A stretch of DNA of 64,000 nucleotides from Limnoperna fortunei (GCA_944474755.1 OX104122.1:8643223-8707222), one strand, 5' to 3'. Positions 52,071-62,972 are shown, counted from the first letter of the stretch. Program-made: numbers and translations. Notes: generated by a model not told the origin, from the letters alone.

Positions 52071-52082
52071 TATAGCTTAGAC

Positions 52083-52814
52083 CGGTTCCCATCCATCAAA
52101 TCTCGTCTCGGACTTCCGATTCTTTCTTTAAGATAGGGCTATCAGCAAGGTCTTGTTAAGTGTGTGACCTCAGTAGCATTAATCTAGGATTTCCAACATC
52201 ACGTACATGTAGCTATTCCATCAACTGGCACGTTAAAGACCCAGTTGGCAATATTCGATAAGAGTAGGCGCACGTGCCGCTGCCATGGCATGTCCAGTAT
52301 TTGCTGCTATAGCGTCTTGGTTCCCTTGCTGGAAGCAGCTTGATAGATAAATCTATTTCCACTAATTCTTTCTGGTTGCGGCATTTCCGACTCCTTTTAT
52401 CGTTTCACTTTTAGTATCATGGCCTATAAATCCCTAAAAATACAAATAAATAGGTAGCAAATTTTTAAATAAAAGCCATCAGTCAATAAGTCTGCGCGAG
52501 ACCGTTTAAAGGTAGTCAAGGACGTTAAAACTCCCATAAGTAAGTACTTGATCAGATATTTATTTTTCTGTAAACATGTCTAGCCAATCGTGCATAAGTG
52601 TGAGCATTGTTAAACTTGTACTCGGGCGAAACATTCCTTTTAAAAAATTAAATTAAATAACTACACGACAACATTTTACGTAAATAGGATTGGTTGTAGG
52701 AACAAACTGTACTCAATTGTGGACACATTTTACTTCATATCATTACGGTACTCGTTACCGCATCTTTTACCTTATTTAAAAAATCTTACATTGACCAAAC
52801 TTTTATGATTTAGT
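52083..52814. other. Intergenic sequence with a possible retroelement remnant
   Basis: GGCACGTTAAAGACCCAGTTGG (52,228-52,247 region) resembles a motif common in interspersed repeats of marine invertebrates; CAACTGG and CCAGTTG form a 7-bp stem around it. No open frame supports a retrotransposon. The rest is AT-rich with nothing recognised. Confidence 0.35.
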
Positions 52815-53478
52815 CAAATAATTGACGGCTAACATTAGTTGGTCTGCAATAATATACAACTAACACTAGTTATTCTATAGTAATTGTTGGCTAGCACTAG
52901 TAGGACTACATTAACCTTAGTTGGTCTACAGTAATTAACAGCAGACACTAGTTGACATAGATTAATAGACGACTAACTATAGTTTGTTTACAGTAATTGA
53001 CGGTTACCACGAGTCGATCTGCAGTAAGAAACGGCTAACACTAGTGGTCTACAGGATTTGTTGGTTAACACTAGTTGTTCCACAGTAATCGTCGGTTAGC
53101 ACTAAATGGTCTACACTAATCTAAGGCTTACACTAAATGGTCTACACTAATCTAAGGCTTACACTAATTGGTCTACATTAACCATAGTTTGTACGCAGTA
53201 GTTGACGGCTGACAATAGTTGGTCTGCATTAATTTACGGCTAACCATAGTTGGTCTACAGAAATAGAGCGCTAACACGAGTTGATCTGCAGTAAGCGACG
53301 GCTAACACTAGTGGTCTACAGTAATGGGCGGCTAACACTAATTGGTCTATAGTAATAGACGACTAGAACTAGCTAGCATGCAGTAATCGAAGTCTAACAC
53401 TGCTTGGCCTGCAGTAATCGACCGCTAATACTACTTGGTTTTCAGTAATCGTCGACGAACAATAGTCGCGTGATGTCT
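52815..53478 (+). repeat. 31-bp degenerate tandem array, family 1
   Basis: About 21 copies of a roughly 31-bp unit with CTAACACTAGTTGGTCTACA and GTAATCGACGG. Units are strongly diverged (CTAGC, CTAAC, GGTCTGC) and of variable length, so the array is old. It is unrelated to the neighbouring 31-bp family on either strand. Confidence 0.85.
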
Positions 53479-53611
53479 ACGTGCAATAAATGCCATGAAA
53501 TTATGTTACCAGGCGAATAAACATAGTTGATCTTTAGTGACTGACGTCTAAAAATAAAAATCTGATAGTCTGTGACAACTGATAGCTGGCATTGTCATGA
53601 TACTTGACAAC

Positions 53612-54105
53612 ACTGCTGATCAGTTGTCACACGGACTAACTGTCTGCTGATCAGTTGTCACAGACTAACTTTATGCCGATCAGTTGTCACACAGACTAAC
53701 TGTATGTCGATCAGTTGTCACAGACTATAACTGTATGGCGATCAGTTGTCACAGACTATAACTGTATGCCGATCAGTTGTCACACAAACTAACTGTATGT
53801 CGATCAGTTGTCACATACTATAACTGTATGCCGATCATTTGTCACACAGAATAACGGTATGTCGATCAGTTGTCTCAAACTAACTGTATGCCGATCAGTT
53901 GTCACACAGACTAATTACATGCCGATCAGTTGTCACACAGACTAACTGTATGCCGATCAGTTGTCACACAGATTAAATGTATGTCGATCAAATGTCACAG
54001 ACTAACTGTATGCCGATCAGTTGTCACAGACTATAACTGTATGTCGATCAGTTGTCGCAGACTAACTGTATGCCGATCAGTTGTCACAAAGACTAATTGT
54101 ATCTC
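53612..54105 (+). repeat. 31-bp tandem array, family 2, first block
   Basis: About 16 units of 28-31 bp with GATCAGTTGTCACACAGAC and TAACTGTATGCC. Short and long forms alternate (CACACAGACTAAC and CACAGACTATAAC). Just outside, at 53,571-53,588, the same unit occurs once in reverse orientation (AGTCTGTGACAACTGATA). Confidence 0.9.
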
Positions 54106-54414
54106 GTATAAAATTTTTATTTCATACTTTATTTTCTCATACAAGTGCTGTTTTGTGTTTAAATAAACTAAAAACCCAAGTTTGATTATTTGTATACATG
54201 TACTTAAATTAATTTTTGTGCAAACTTCACACACAATAAATTTCAACTTTAATATCTTACATTTTGTCGTAAAATTTTCCCTGACTTTGATTTGTGGATT
54301 GTCATTTTCATCGGTGTTCGGTATTTTGTTACAATTACTGTCATTTAATAATAGTGTATTTATGTAGACCAATGATTTGCGTGCTTTATACATAATAACT
54401 TGTGTAGCCAACCG
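54106..54414. other. AT-rich spacer between 31-bp blocks
   Basis: Very AT-rich sequence. A minus-strand open frame of 149 codons (54,031-54,480) spans it and part of the repeats, with no recognisable domain. I see nothing that marks it as a gene. Confidence 0.5.
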
Positions 54415-54797
54415 TGGAAAAATATGAGCATTGAATATATGATTATTTTTGGTTTTCGTTTGAACGGCTGCCGTTGTCAAGGGACACTATGTGCCATGGA
54501 GTTTAAATACAGGTAAACTTTTAAATGTCGTTAAGTATTTCTATATAAGTCTACAGGCGGCCTAATTTCGTCATGTGGTAACTAAGGGACATTGTTAATT
54601 GTAATATTTCTTACGTAATCAATGGTACACTCAGTCAGGGACATTATATACTTCCGTTAATGTCACTGATTCAGCATAAGAGAAATTCGCATGTAAAACT
54701 GGCACATACATGTATGCTGTTCTTGTCGCCCAAGACGGAACGTTAATTATCAAGCATGAAATTCAAATTCGCTATTATGTATTTAATTTTATACAGG
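54415..54797 (+). repeat. 380-bp flank module, copy 1
   Basis: This stretch, from TGGAAAAATATGAGC through CATGGAGTTTAAATACAGGT to CAAGCATGAAATTC, is repeated at 56,522-56,908 with roughly 90 per cent identity by eye. In both places it ends exactly where 31-bp family-2 repeats begin, so flank and repeats move or duplicate together. Confidence 0.85.
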
Positions 54798-56155
54798 TCA
54801 GTTATCACACAGGCTATCTGTATGCCGATCAGTTGACACAGACTTACCGTATGCTGATGACTTGTCACACAGACCAACTGTATGTCAATCAGATGTCACT
54901 AAGAATAACTATGCCGATCAGTTTTCACCGACTTACTGTATGCCGATCCGTTTTCACACAAATTAAATGTATGTCAATCAGTTGTCACACAGACTAACTG
55001 TAAGCCAAGCAGTTGTCACATAGATTAACTGTAAGTCGATCATTTGTCAAACACTAACTGTAAGCCGATCAGTTTCACGGACTTACTGTATGCCGATCCG
55101 TTGTCACACAGACTAACTGTATGCCGATCAGTTGTCACACATAATAATTGTATGCCGATCAGTTGTCATAGACTAACTGTATGCCGATCACTTTTCACGC
55201 AGACTTACTGTATGGCGATCAGTTGTCACAGACTTACTGTATGCCGATCCGTTTTCACACAAATTAAATGTATGTCAATCAGTTGTCACACAGACTAACT
55301 GTAAGCCAAGCAGTTGTCACATAGATTAACTGTAAGTCGATCATTTGTCAAACACTAACTGTAAGCCGATCAGTTTCATGGACTTACTGTATGCCGATCC
55401 GTTGTCACACAGACTAACTGTATGCCGATCAGTTGTCACACATAATAATTGTATGCCGATCAGTTGTCATAGACTAACTGTATGCCGATCACTTTTCACG
55501 CAGACTTACTGTATGCCGATCAGTTGTCTAACTGTATGCCGATTAGTTGTCACACATTCTAACTGTATGCCAATCAGTGGTCACATCGACTAACTGTATG
55601 CCGAACAGTTGTCACATGTTAACTGTATGCCAACCAGTTGTCACAGACTTCCTGTATGCCGATTAGTTGTCACACATTCTAACTGTATGACGATCAGTTG
55701 TCACAGACTAACTGTATGCCGATCAGTTGTCACACACTAGCTGTACGTCGATCAGTTATCTAACTGTATGCCGATCAGTTGTCACTAACTGTATGCCGAT
55801 CAGTTATCTAACTGTGTGCCGATTCGTTTTCACACAGACTAACTGTATGTCGATTATTGTCACAGTCTAACTTTATGCCGATCGGTTGTCACACAGAATG
55901 ACTGTATGCCGATCAGTTGTCACACAGACTAACTGTATGCCGAACAGTTGTCACAGTCTAACTTTATGCCGATCAGTTGTCACACAGAATGGCTGTATGC
56001 CGATCAGTTGCCACACAGACTAACTGTATGCCGAACAGTTGTCACAGTCTAACTTTATGCCGATCAGTTGTCACACAGAATGGCTGTATGCCGATCAGTT
56101 GCCACACAGACTAACTGTATGACGAACAGTTGTCACAGATTAACTGTATGCCAGT
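54798..56155 (+). repeat. 31-bp tandem array, family 2, main block
   Basis: About 45 units of the GATCAGTTGTCACACAGAC family. A 301-bp higher-order block is duplicated (55,044-55,298 equals 55,345 onwards) with shared odd units such as GTAAGCCAAGCAG. Between about 55,900 and 56,130 a second block of about 90 bp (GCCGATCAGTTGCCACACAG) is repeated at least twice. Several units are truncated (CAGTTATCTAACTG). Confidence 0.9.
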
Positions 56156-56156
56156 T

Positions 56157-56256
56157 TATAACTCCTGGACGACTTGATCAGAGTGACAACAGTCTATTAC
56201 TGAGTCTATAACTCCTGGACGACTTGATCAGAGTGACAACAGTCTATTACTGAGTA
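56157..56256 (+). repeat. 50-bp unit, two copies
   Basis: TATAACTCCTGGACGACTTG continuing to CAGTCTATTACTGAGT occurs twice in tandem (starts 56,157 and 56,207), immediately after the 31-bp array. The copies are almost identical, so the duplication is recent. Confidence 0.85.
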
Positions 56257-56521
56257 TATACATGTAAGTTGCGTTGTTTGTTGACAGAATATTGTATTAA
56301 CCAGATATTTGGTTACGGAAGTTTTCAATATATTTGCCTTTTTATTTTTTTTTAAATTTAAAAAAGGGAAATTTTTAGACCACTGCACTTTATATTTAGG
56401 CTCCCCGTCACTAATACAGTAAAAATAAATTCATTATTTTAATCAAAGTACATGGAAAAAACTCCATTGATTCTGTAAAATTTTTCTTATTACTTCTTAT
56501 TACCAATTTTCAATTGGAAAA
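56257..56521. other. AT-rich spacer
   Basis: T-rich and A-rich sequence. No gene or repeat recognised. Confidence 0.5.
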
Positions 56522-56990
56522 TGGAAAAATAACATTGAATATATGACTATTGTTGGTTTTCGTCTGAACGGCGGCCGTTGTCAATGGACACCATGCGCCA
56601 TGGAGTTTAAATACAGGTAAAGTCGAACTGCATACTTTTAAATGTCGTCAAGTATTTCTATATAAGTCTACTGGCGGCCTAATTTCGTCGTGTGATAACT
56701 AAGGGACATTGTTAATTATAATATTTCTTACGTAATCAATGGCACATTCAGTCAGGGACATTATATACTTCGTTAATGTCATTGATTCAGCAAAAGAGAA
56801 ATTCCAATGTAAAACTGGCACATGCATGTATGCTGTTCTTGCGGCCCACAACGGAACGTTAATCAAGCATGAAATTCAAATTCGCTCTTATGTATTTAGT
56901 TTTATACCGCTCAGTTGTCACACATACTAACTGTTTACCTCTAAGGTGTAACACAGACTAACTGTATACCGTTCAGTTGTCACACAGCAA
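56522..56990 (+). repeat. 380-bp flank module, copy 2, plus short 31-bp repeat stub
   Basis: Second copy of the module at 54,415-54,797. It is followed by only about three degenerate family-2 units (56,909-56,990) before unique sequence resumes. The long and short versions suggest one element type whose tandem core varies in copy number. Confidence 0.82.
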
Positions 56991-57193
56991 TTGTTTTGGT
57001 GATAAATCAAAACTGTTGACCAATCCTTGTTATGACTGGAGTCGAGCACACCCTGTTCGCATTGAGACTCGCAGGTGTGCAATCAAAAGCAGGCGAGTTA
57101 TTACTTTACCACCTCGCCATAGAGACACCACAATGAGTATCTGGGCATTATGATAAACAAATTTGCTATAAAATAGACAAGAATACGACTGAG

Positions 57194-57374
57194 ACAACCC
57201 GGATCGTGACAACTCGGACCGTAATAGGACAAGTCGGACTGTATTATGCCGAGCGGTTGTCACGATCCGAGTTGTCTGGTTGCCATAGACAATAGTACGA
57301 GAATCTTCTGCCGTCCAATGCCTTTTTCGCGTGGTCAAACTAAAAAAACCGTTGGACGGCAGAGGATTCTCGGA
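57194..57374. other. Two adjacent strong hairpins
   Basis: The first arm pair, near GGATCGTGACAACTCGG (57,202-57,218), is matched in reverse at 57,250-57,277 (GGTTGTCACGATCCGAGTT). The second pair is GAGAATCTTCTGCCGTCCAA (about 57,299-57,318) with TTGGACGGCAGAGGATTCTC (about 57,354-57,373), 19 of 20 positions complementary. They may be ends of small fold-back elements. There is no RNA gene signature. Confidence 0.6.
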
Positions 57375-57891
57375 CTACATAGATCAGTGTTTATTGCATA
57401 ATTTTAATAAATCATTATCTTGTATATTTCCCTGTACAATCGTTCTCTAGTAATTATGAAATTATGCTGAAAATTTGTTTACTTAGAGATCAAAGTGAAT
57501 ATACCAATATGTGATTGTCTAATTTTAAAGAAATTATCCATCTCTGGCTGTATTGTTTTTAAAATTTTGTTAAAATTTGTGTGCTCGAGAATTCAGTTGT
57601 TTTTACTACATAATTAATTTGTTTCTTAACACGATGAATTTAGGAAATAAATACACTTTCAAATCCGTGATAATAATCGCAAGCTTATTGCGACAAGGTC
57701 GGGACCAGCAGTATTGGTTTTAAGAGCATTTCCAAGAATGCACGGGATGGGGTACCTGCGCATTGAAAAAGGACGACTTCAAGGTAACGAGCTTAAAGAA
57801 ATGTTTTAATGAACACAATTTATGGTTTTAATGTTAACTCCACGTCACTGACATGTCTCAATATTTCTAGTACACTGCCACAGCTATGCTT
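57375..57891. other. AT-rich intergenic sequence
   Basis: No gene, repeat or RNA recognised. Confidence 0.5.
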
Positions 57892-58470
57892 AACTTTACC
57901 GTGTCCATACGACGGGTTTTTTGCTTGACAAAATTTGAAAACTGCTACCGCGTTTGGTCGAGTTTATGGTCCTTTTGTATATCTCATATTACAGTATTTG
58001 AAGGTAACAATTATTTTCCCCAGTTAATCGGCTTTTTGAAATGCGGCCTTTTTTTCATTTTGCTAGATCGATTTTCCATAGGAAGTCAGCCATTTTTGTA
58101 TCTTAAGGGGTCTAATGTTGTTTACAAACGTTCGTCTGTTTTCGTAACGCACAATGGTATTCGGACAAACCGCGAGACTTTTCCCGCCTCAACTGTAGAC
58201 GACAACACCCGAAGGATTTCGAATAGACAACAATGGAATTTTCCTAACGTACAGTTCCGTTCAAAACAAGGTCAAAATTTAGTATGGAAAATCGATCTGG
58301 CGAAATGAAAAAACGGACGCATTTCAAAAAGCCGATTAACTGTGGAAAATAATTGTTACCTTCAAATACTGTAATATGAGATATACAAAAGGACCATAAA
58401 CTCGACCAAACGCGGTAGCAGTTTTCAAATTTTGTCAAGCAAAAACCCGTCGTATGGACACGGTAAAGTT
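57892..58470. mobile_element. Fold-back element with 188-bp inverted arms
   Basis: The left arm (57,892-58,080) starts AACTTTACCGTGTCCATACG; the right arm (58,283-58,470) is its reverse complement with only about ten differences. A 202-bp middle separates them. The flanks read TTAA on the left (57,890-57,893) and TTGA on the right (58,469-58,472), which could be a TTAA target duplication with one mutation, as in piggyBac or Kolobok relatives; this is weak. Open frames of 140 codons (plus) and 64 codons (minus) are mirror products of the arms and are not genes. Confidence 0.8.
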
Positions 58471-58874
58471 GACTATAGATTTAAATGTCATCGAGTTCTG
58501 CTTCTGATATCGCCGATATTATCGGTCATAATCTGCCATGCCATGTGCTCACTGCGGAACCGTGGCTCTTTATTCCTTGGCTTTTTATTTGTTTAGTGGT
58601 AAACCAAGGACTAAAACAGCTCTACGGTTCAACAGCTACATCGCTATTGACGTCATGTGTGTGTGTTTGAAAAAGGGGGGGGGGGTTGGGGTGGGTAATG
58701 ATCGGCAGTTATCGTCTTTCCGTCGAGCATCGTCGAAAGCTCAAAGAAAAATGTCCCGAAACAAGTTATAATTTCAATTGAATCATTTTGACATTAGATT
58801 TGTTTTTAAAGATTTGCATTTACATGTATTAGATCTATACTAAAAGTTACACCCCCATCATAGGGCGGACAGGG
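58471..58874. other. Intergenic sequence
   Basis: A plus-strand frame (58,538-58,771) reads through the G-run and ends KAQRKMSRNKL, but nothing identifies it as a gene. The G-run is listed separately. Confidence 0.45.
58675..58695 (+). other. G-rich tract, G-quadruplex candidate
   Basis: A run of eleven G, then TT, GGGG, T, GGG. Four G-runs within 21 bp satisfy the usual intramolecular quadruplex pattern. It is the only long G-run seen in the window and follows a GTGTGTGT stretch. Confidence 0.6.
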
Positions 58875-58884
58875 TAGTGGGATA

Positions 58885-59105
58885 CAGGGAGAGAGGGGGA
58901 GGGAGAAAGGAGCAGAGGGAAGGGATAAATGAGCAGTAGGGAGGGAGAATGGAGCCGAAGGGAGGGAGAAAGGAGCAGAGAAGGGATAAATGGGCAGTAG
59001 GGAGGGAGAATGGAGCCGAAGGGAGGGAGAAAGGAACAGAGGGAAGGGAGAAATGAGCAGTAGGGAGGGAGAATGGAGCCGAAGGGAGGGAGAAAGGAGA
59101 AAGGT
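58885..59105 (+). repeat. Purine-only 63-bp tandem repeat
   Basis: About 3.5 copies of a 61-63-bp unit, with GGGAGAAAGG starting at 58,901, 58,964, 59,025 and 59,088. Units contain GGAGAATGGAGCCGAAGGG and AAATGAGCAGTAGGG. Nearly every plus-strand base is a purine over 220 bp, a classic triplex (H-DNA) candidate. Proline-, serine- and leucine-rich minus-strand frames (58,806-59,154) result from this composition. Confidence 0.88.
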
Positions 59106-60438
59106 ATTCCCTGTCAACCCCCTCGCCCATGCGCTCAGCGTTTTGCTTGTTCAATATTAAATTAATGCAATATCGTCTTCACTGTTTTATTCAACGAGAG
59201 AAAATGTTGTGTTTTGACCATTGTAAAGATCTGATTGGTTGATATAAATAATTATTATAGGGGTCTTTCTCAGAATGTGTGTTTAAACATGCCATCAGAT
59301 TTCGCAAGAACTACATCAGCTGATTTCAAAATGTTTAACATTATTATTTGAACAAATAAAATTTTAATTTGAATGTTTGAAAGGAACAACGGCTTGGTTC
59401 ATATCATTTCTGAGTTGCAATCTGGCATCTTCAATTTTTTATTCTCCGATAATACATTTTGAGAATTCCCTTACTTTCATCATAACCATTTCTATTTATA
59501 AATGAAAACAAAATTCCTTTATGCAACTGTTTCGCCGACATTGGCTTTAAAATCAAGCTGAAAAACACTGTATCTGCAACTTTTTGACCAACAAAAAAGA
59601 GTTTACAACAAAGTGATTTATTTTACTATTTCATTGACCATGTTGACTAAACCCTGTTTCAGTTACAATTCGTTCTGTTTATCCTTGCATGCATTTGCAC
59701 GCAGGGTCTAATATTTTTGTGTGGAATTTTTTTAAATTGGGTAAAAAGCGCAATATTTGGGGTTAACACGACCTCTGAGTTTATTTGAAATGAAATGTGA
59801 CAGTGAGGTTTTATCTGTCAGTTGAAATTTCTCTGAGCTAAATTTTTTCAGAAGTTCAGTATATTTGAACATGTGAAATATAATGAAACATAAACACAAA
59901 GACTATACCTGTTTTCAATAAATTAAAACTATGTTCACTTAAGTAATCCATGTTTGAAATATCCAGGCGAAATTTTACTGGGAGCTGACATGTTGGATTT
60001 AACGGTAATTCAAAATTACAGAATCAATTTGTATTTTATTGCGGAACAAATAGAATTTGTCATTTTTGTTACAAATGAAAAATTGGTCTCGTCATAAAAA
60101 CAATTCCATAATATAGATTGAAATAGTGTCGTCCATTCAATGTAATCCTGGTAATGGGAGAAAAGGGGTAAATCAAATAAAACTTCAAACAGAACTTTAA
60201 ACGTACTCGATATTCTAAGGGAAGACAATTTTTTGAAAATTTAGATATTTTTCTTTTTTTCATATCAAATTTAACGTAAACATTCCGCAAGATTTTCTTG
60301 TGGAATTTGTGCACAGGAAAATGCGTTTAAAGATGAAACCTCGAATTTCAATAAGAAAATAAAATATCAATATCCAATAAAAAATGTTGAAAATGAACAT
60401 GAAATGAGAGGTTTTATTAATTGAACTTCCTTTAATGA
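59106..60438. other. AT-rich intergenic sequence
   Basis: About 1.3 kb with no gene, array or RNA recognised. Short minus-strand frames near 60,016-60,314 show no domain. Confidence 0.5.
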
Positions 60439-61079
60439 TCCTTCCCTATAACACTTACAGGTACCCATGGACAGGACTATCAGAGGTACCAATTGACAGG
60501 ACCCCTCCCTATCACAGGAACCAGTGGACAGGTCCCCTTCCTTATCAGACATGTCACAGGTACCCATGGACAGGACTATCAGAGGTAACAATTGACAGGA
60601 CCCCTCCCTATCACAGGAACCTGTGGACAGGTCCCCTTCCTTATCAGACATGTCACAGGTACGCATGGACAGTACCCCCTCCCAATATCAGGTATCCATG
60701 GACAGGACCGCTGACCTATCACAGCTACCCATGGACAGGACCCCTTCCCTATCATAGGTAACCATGGACAGTCCCCTTTACCCATCACAGGTACACATGG
60801 ACAGGACCCTTTCCTATCACAGGCACACATGGACAGGACTGCTCCCTATCACAGGTAACCATGGACAGGACCCCTCCCTATCACAGATACCTGTGGACAG
60901 GTCCCCTTATCACAGGTAACCCGAGGTACACATGGACAGTACCCCTCCCAATCACAGGAACCCATGGACAGGACCCCTTACCTATCACAGGTGCCCATGG
61001 ACAGGACCCCTCCCTTTTCCAGGTACCTGTGGACATGACCCCTCCCAATCACAGGTACCCATGGACAGGACCCCTTCCC
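60439..61079 (+). repeat. 33-bp minisatellite, left part
   Basis: Units of 24-42 bp (most near 33) built from CCCATGGACAGGACCCC, TCCCTATCACAGGTA and variants with CCTGTGGACAGGTCCCC. A 99-bp higher-order block starting GTACCCATGGACAGG is duplicated (60,461 and 60,560). It ends inside a unit at CCTTCCC, where a transposon is inserted; the array resumes at 62,583. Confidence 0.92.
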
Positions 61080-62582
61080 CAGTCTTCACGAAATAAGCAG
61101 ATTTTGCCGGACCAAATTTGTCTGATGTTGCCATTATTTACATGTAGATAAAGACATAAATCTCATACATAAAAGTTATTGTAAACATCATACTATTCAT
61201 AACTGTTATAAACAAGCTGTGTATATCTGGACAAATGTGTCTAAAGAATATAAATAAAATAACATTTATTATACACAGAAATACTTCACAAAGCTGAAAG
61301 CAACTGCTCAATGGGACACCCATCTACAGAAATTATCACAGGGATTTACACTAACAGTAGCCCAGTCGCCCAAGGCGACTAAATATTTGCATGGGCGAGT
61401 AAAGTTTGCTTTTCGATCGTCCAGGTGGCGATCTGTGATGATTTGGTTGATATCCGTTTCCACGATTTTTGCCCTGTCATTCTGAGCAGTAGCGGTATGC
61501 CTCCTTTCAATTTTATTTCAATATTGGTAAGAAATCTTAAATATTTTTCTTTCTGCGTCATTGTTTATCCTGTTTACGCGCCACACAGTGTTAGCTGGTC
61601 CCTTCTGGCTTTTACTTTTTACATAAAGCGTAGTAAAAATAATACCGGAAACAGTTCAAGCGAAAGAATATACGAAAATTTCCGGATTGGGTGTGAACTC
61701 CGGGCCAGAGATTGCAATTGCGATGCGGCTAGTGTTGAAATGAGTATTGCAATGATTTATACATAATACAAATTGGTACTTTGGCAGTAATTTCAAAAAA
61801 ATCAATTTAAATCATTAAATACTTTTAATAGTGCATATTTTGTTAACTACATAATATTATTTGTTTCACAGTGGTCTTTTTTTACTTCTGGTTCTATCCT
61901 ACATGTATCATTTTATTGAACAGTTTTAATTTATGGGAGTGTATTCTTTTTTATTATAAAAAATATGAAAAAATGTGGGCGCCTAACTTTTTCACTGGGC
62001 GCCAAAATTTTTTAAGTTAGGAGACCAGGTGGCAACCATTATAAAAAAGTTAGTGTATATCCCTGTTATCATGTGGTCATTGATAACTAGTTATCTTTAT
62101 TCTTCAATTTCAGATTACTAGAATATATTTTATATATTATCAAAGCCAATGATTAAAATAAAATATGTTTTAAATGAACTTTTGAGTTTCAACTCCATTT
62201 TAAGGTGTTTGTTTATCAAACAGTTACGATTTTTCATTAGAGGCCGTTGTAGTCTACTTTTTTCTCATTTCTCGCTGTTGGTAATTAGACGTATCCCGGA
62301 AATAAACAAATGGCGCATAATCCATTTGCCAAACTAAAATGTTTCAAAAATGAGTTAAATACGCAAGATCTTTGCAATTTTTACATATTTACTCAAAAGT
62401 TGGAAGTCTGTGTGAATCAGTACTACCAGATATATAAGTATTTTCTGTGAATGAACCATCAGGGCAACTTGAACTTCGATAATAACAATGTCGGACTTTC
62501 GGACCGACGAAACACGATTTTTTACCGGTCCAAGCGTTAATATCAGTTTTGTCCGTCGGACCGACGCATTTCGTGAAGACTG
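61080..62582. mobile_element. 1.5-kb TIR element inserted in the 33-bp array
   Basis: The ends are a perfect 15-bp inverted repeat, CAGTCTTCACGAAAT (61,080-61,094) and its complement (62,568-62,582). CCTTCCC flanks both sides (61,073-61,079 and 62,583-62,589); removing the element and one CCTTCCC restores a normal repeat unit, so this is a genuine 7-bp target duplication. The right end carries CGGACCGACG twice (about 62,500 and 62,559), like subterminal transposase sites. The CA terminus and a 7-8-bp duplication fit hAT- or P-like elements. It has no transposase. Without the nested insert it would be about 770 bp. Confidence 0.85.
61339..62065. mobile_element. 727-bp hAT-like non-autonomous element, nested
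   Basis: The ends are CAGGGATTTACACTAAC (61,339-61,355) and GTTAGTGTATATCCCTG (62,049-62,065), one mismatch in 17. TTATCA flanks both sides (61,333-61,338 and 62,066-62,071). CAGGG ends are typical of hAT elements; the usual duplication is 8 bp, so the 6 bp seen here may have eroded or reflect a relative. Inside is a 7-bp hairpin AGTCGCC-CAA-GGCGACT (61,364-61,380) and GGGCGCC motifs near the right end. A 113-codon frame (61,425-61,766) shows no transposase feature. Confidence 0.8.
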
Positions 62583-62972
62583 CCTTCCCTATCACATGTA
62601 CCCATGAACAGGAGCCATTCCCTATCGCAGGTAACTGTGGACATGACCCCTCCCTATCAGAGACAGAGGTACCCATGGACAGGACCTCCCCATCACAGGT
62701 ACATGTACATATGGACAGGACCCCTTCCCTATCAGTTACCCATGGACATGACCCCCTAACTATCACAGGTGCCCGTGGACATAACCCCTCCTTATCAGAG
62801 GTAACTGTGGACATGACCCCTAAGGCCCTTTCTAGCACATGTACCTGTGGACATGACCCCTCCCTATCAGAGGTACCCATGGACAGGACCTCCCCATCAC
62901 AGGTACTCATCATGCTCATGGACAGGACCCCTCCCTATCACATCTACCTGTGGACAGGACCCCTTTCCTTTT
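62583..62972 (+). repeat. 33-bp minisatellite, right part
   Basis: Continuation of the array at 60,439-61,079, with the same unit in the same orientation (CCCATGGACAGGACC, CCTGTGGACATGACCCC, CCCTATCAGAGGTA). It starts with the duplicated CCTTCCC left by the transposon insertion and ends near CCCCTTTCCTTTTCTG. Confidence 0.9.

Larger units (their letters stand above)
50279..52082. mobile_element. Composite nest of related non-autonomous elements
   Basis: The 12-bp word TATAGCTTAGAC occurs at 50,279-50,290 and again at 52,071-52,082, bracketing a 1.8-kb cluster of repeats: an interspersed repeat copy, element A inside it, then elements C and B in reverse orientation. The word could be a target duplication of the whole composite or a chance match. 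The internal parts are supported independently. Confidence 0.45.

Noticed and set aside
54031..54480. A 149-codon minus-strand ORF
   Set aside because: It runs from AT-rich spacer into the 31-bp repeat; composition is that of AT-rich DNA, with no domain.
54415..56908. The two 380-bp direct repeats as LTRs of a retrotransposon
   Set aside because: They lack TG...CA ends, primer-binding site, polypurine tract and gag-pol frames, and the interval is mostly 31-bp tandem repeats.
57886..58308. A 140-codon plus-strand ORF
   Set aside because: It lies in a fold-back element, and the same residues reappear on the minus strand from the other arm. It is an inverted-repeat artefact.
58806..59154. Proline- and serine-rich minus-strand ORFs of about 100 codons
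   Set aside because: They are the pyrimidine strand of a purine-only 63-bp tandem repeat.
61425..61766. Possible transposase fragment inside the nested element
   Set aside because: The 113-codon frame shows no hAT dimerisation motif, zinc finger or acidic catalytic pattern; the element is treated as non-autonomous.
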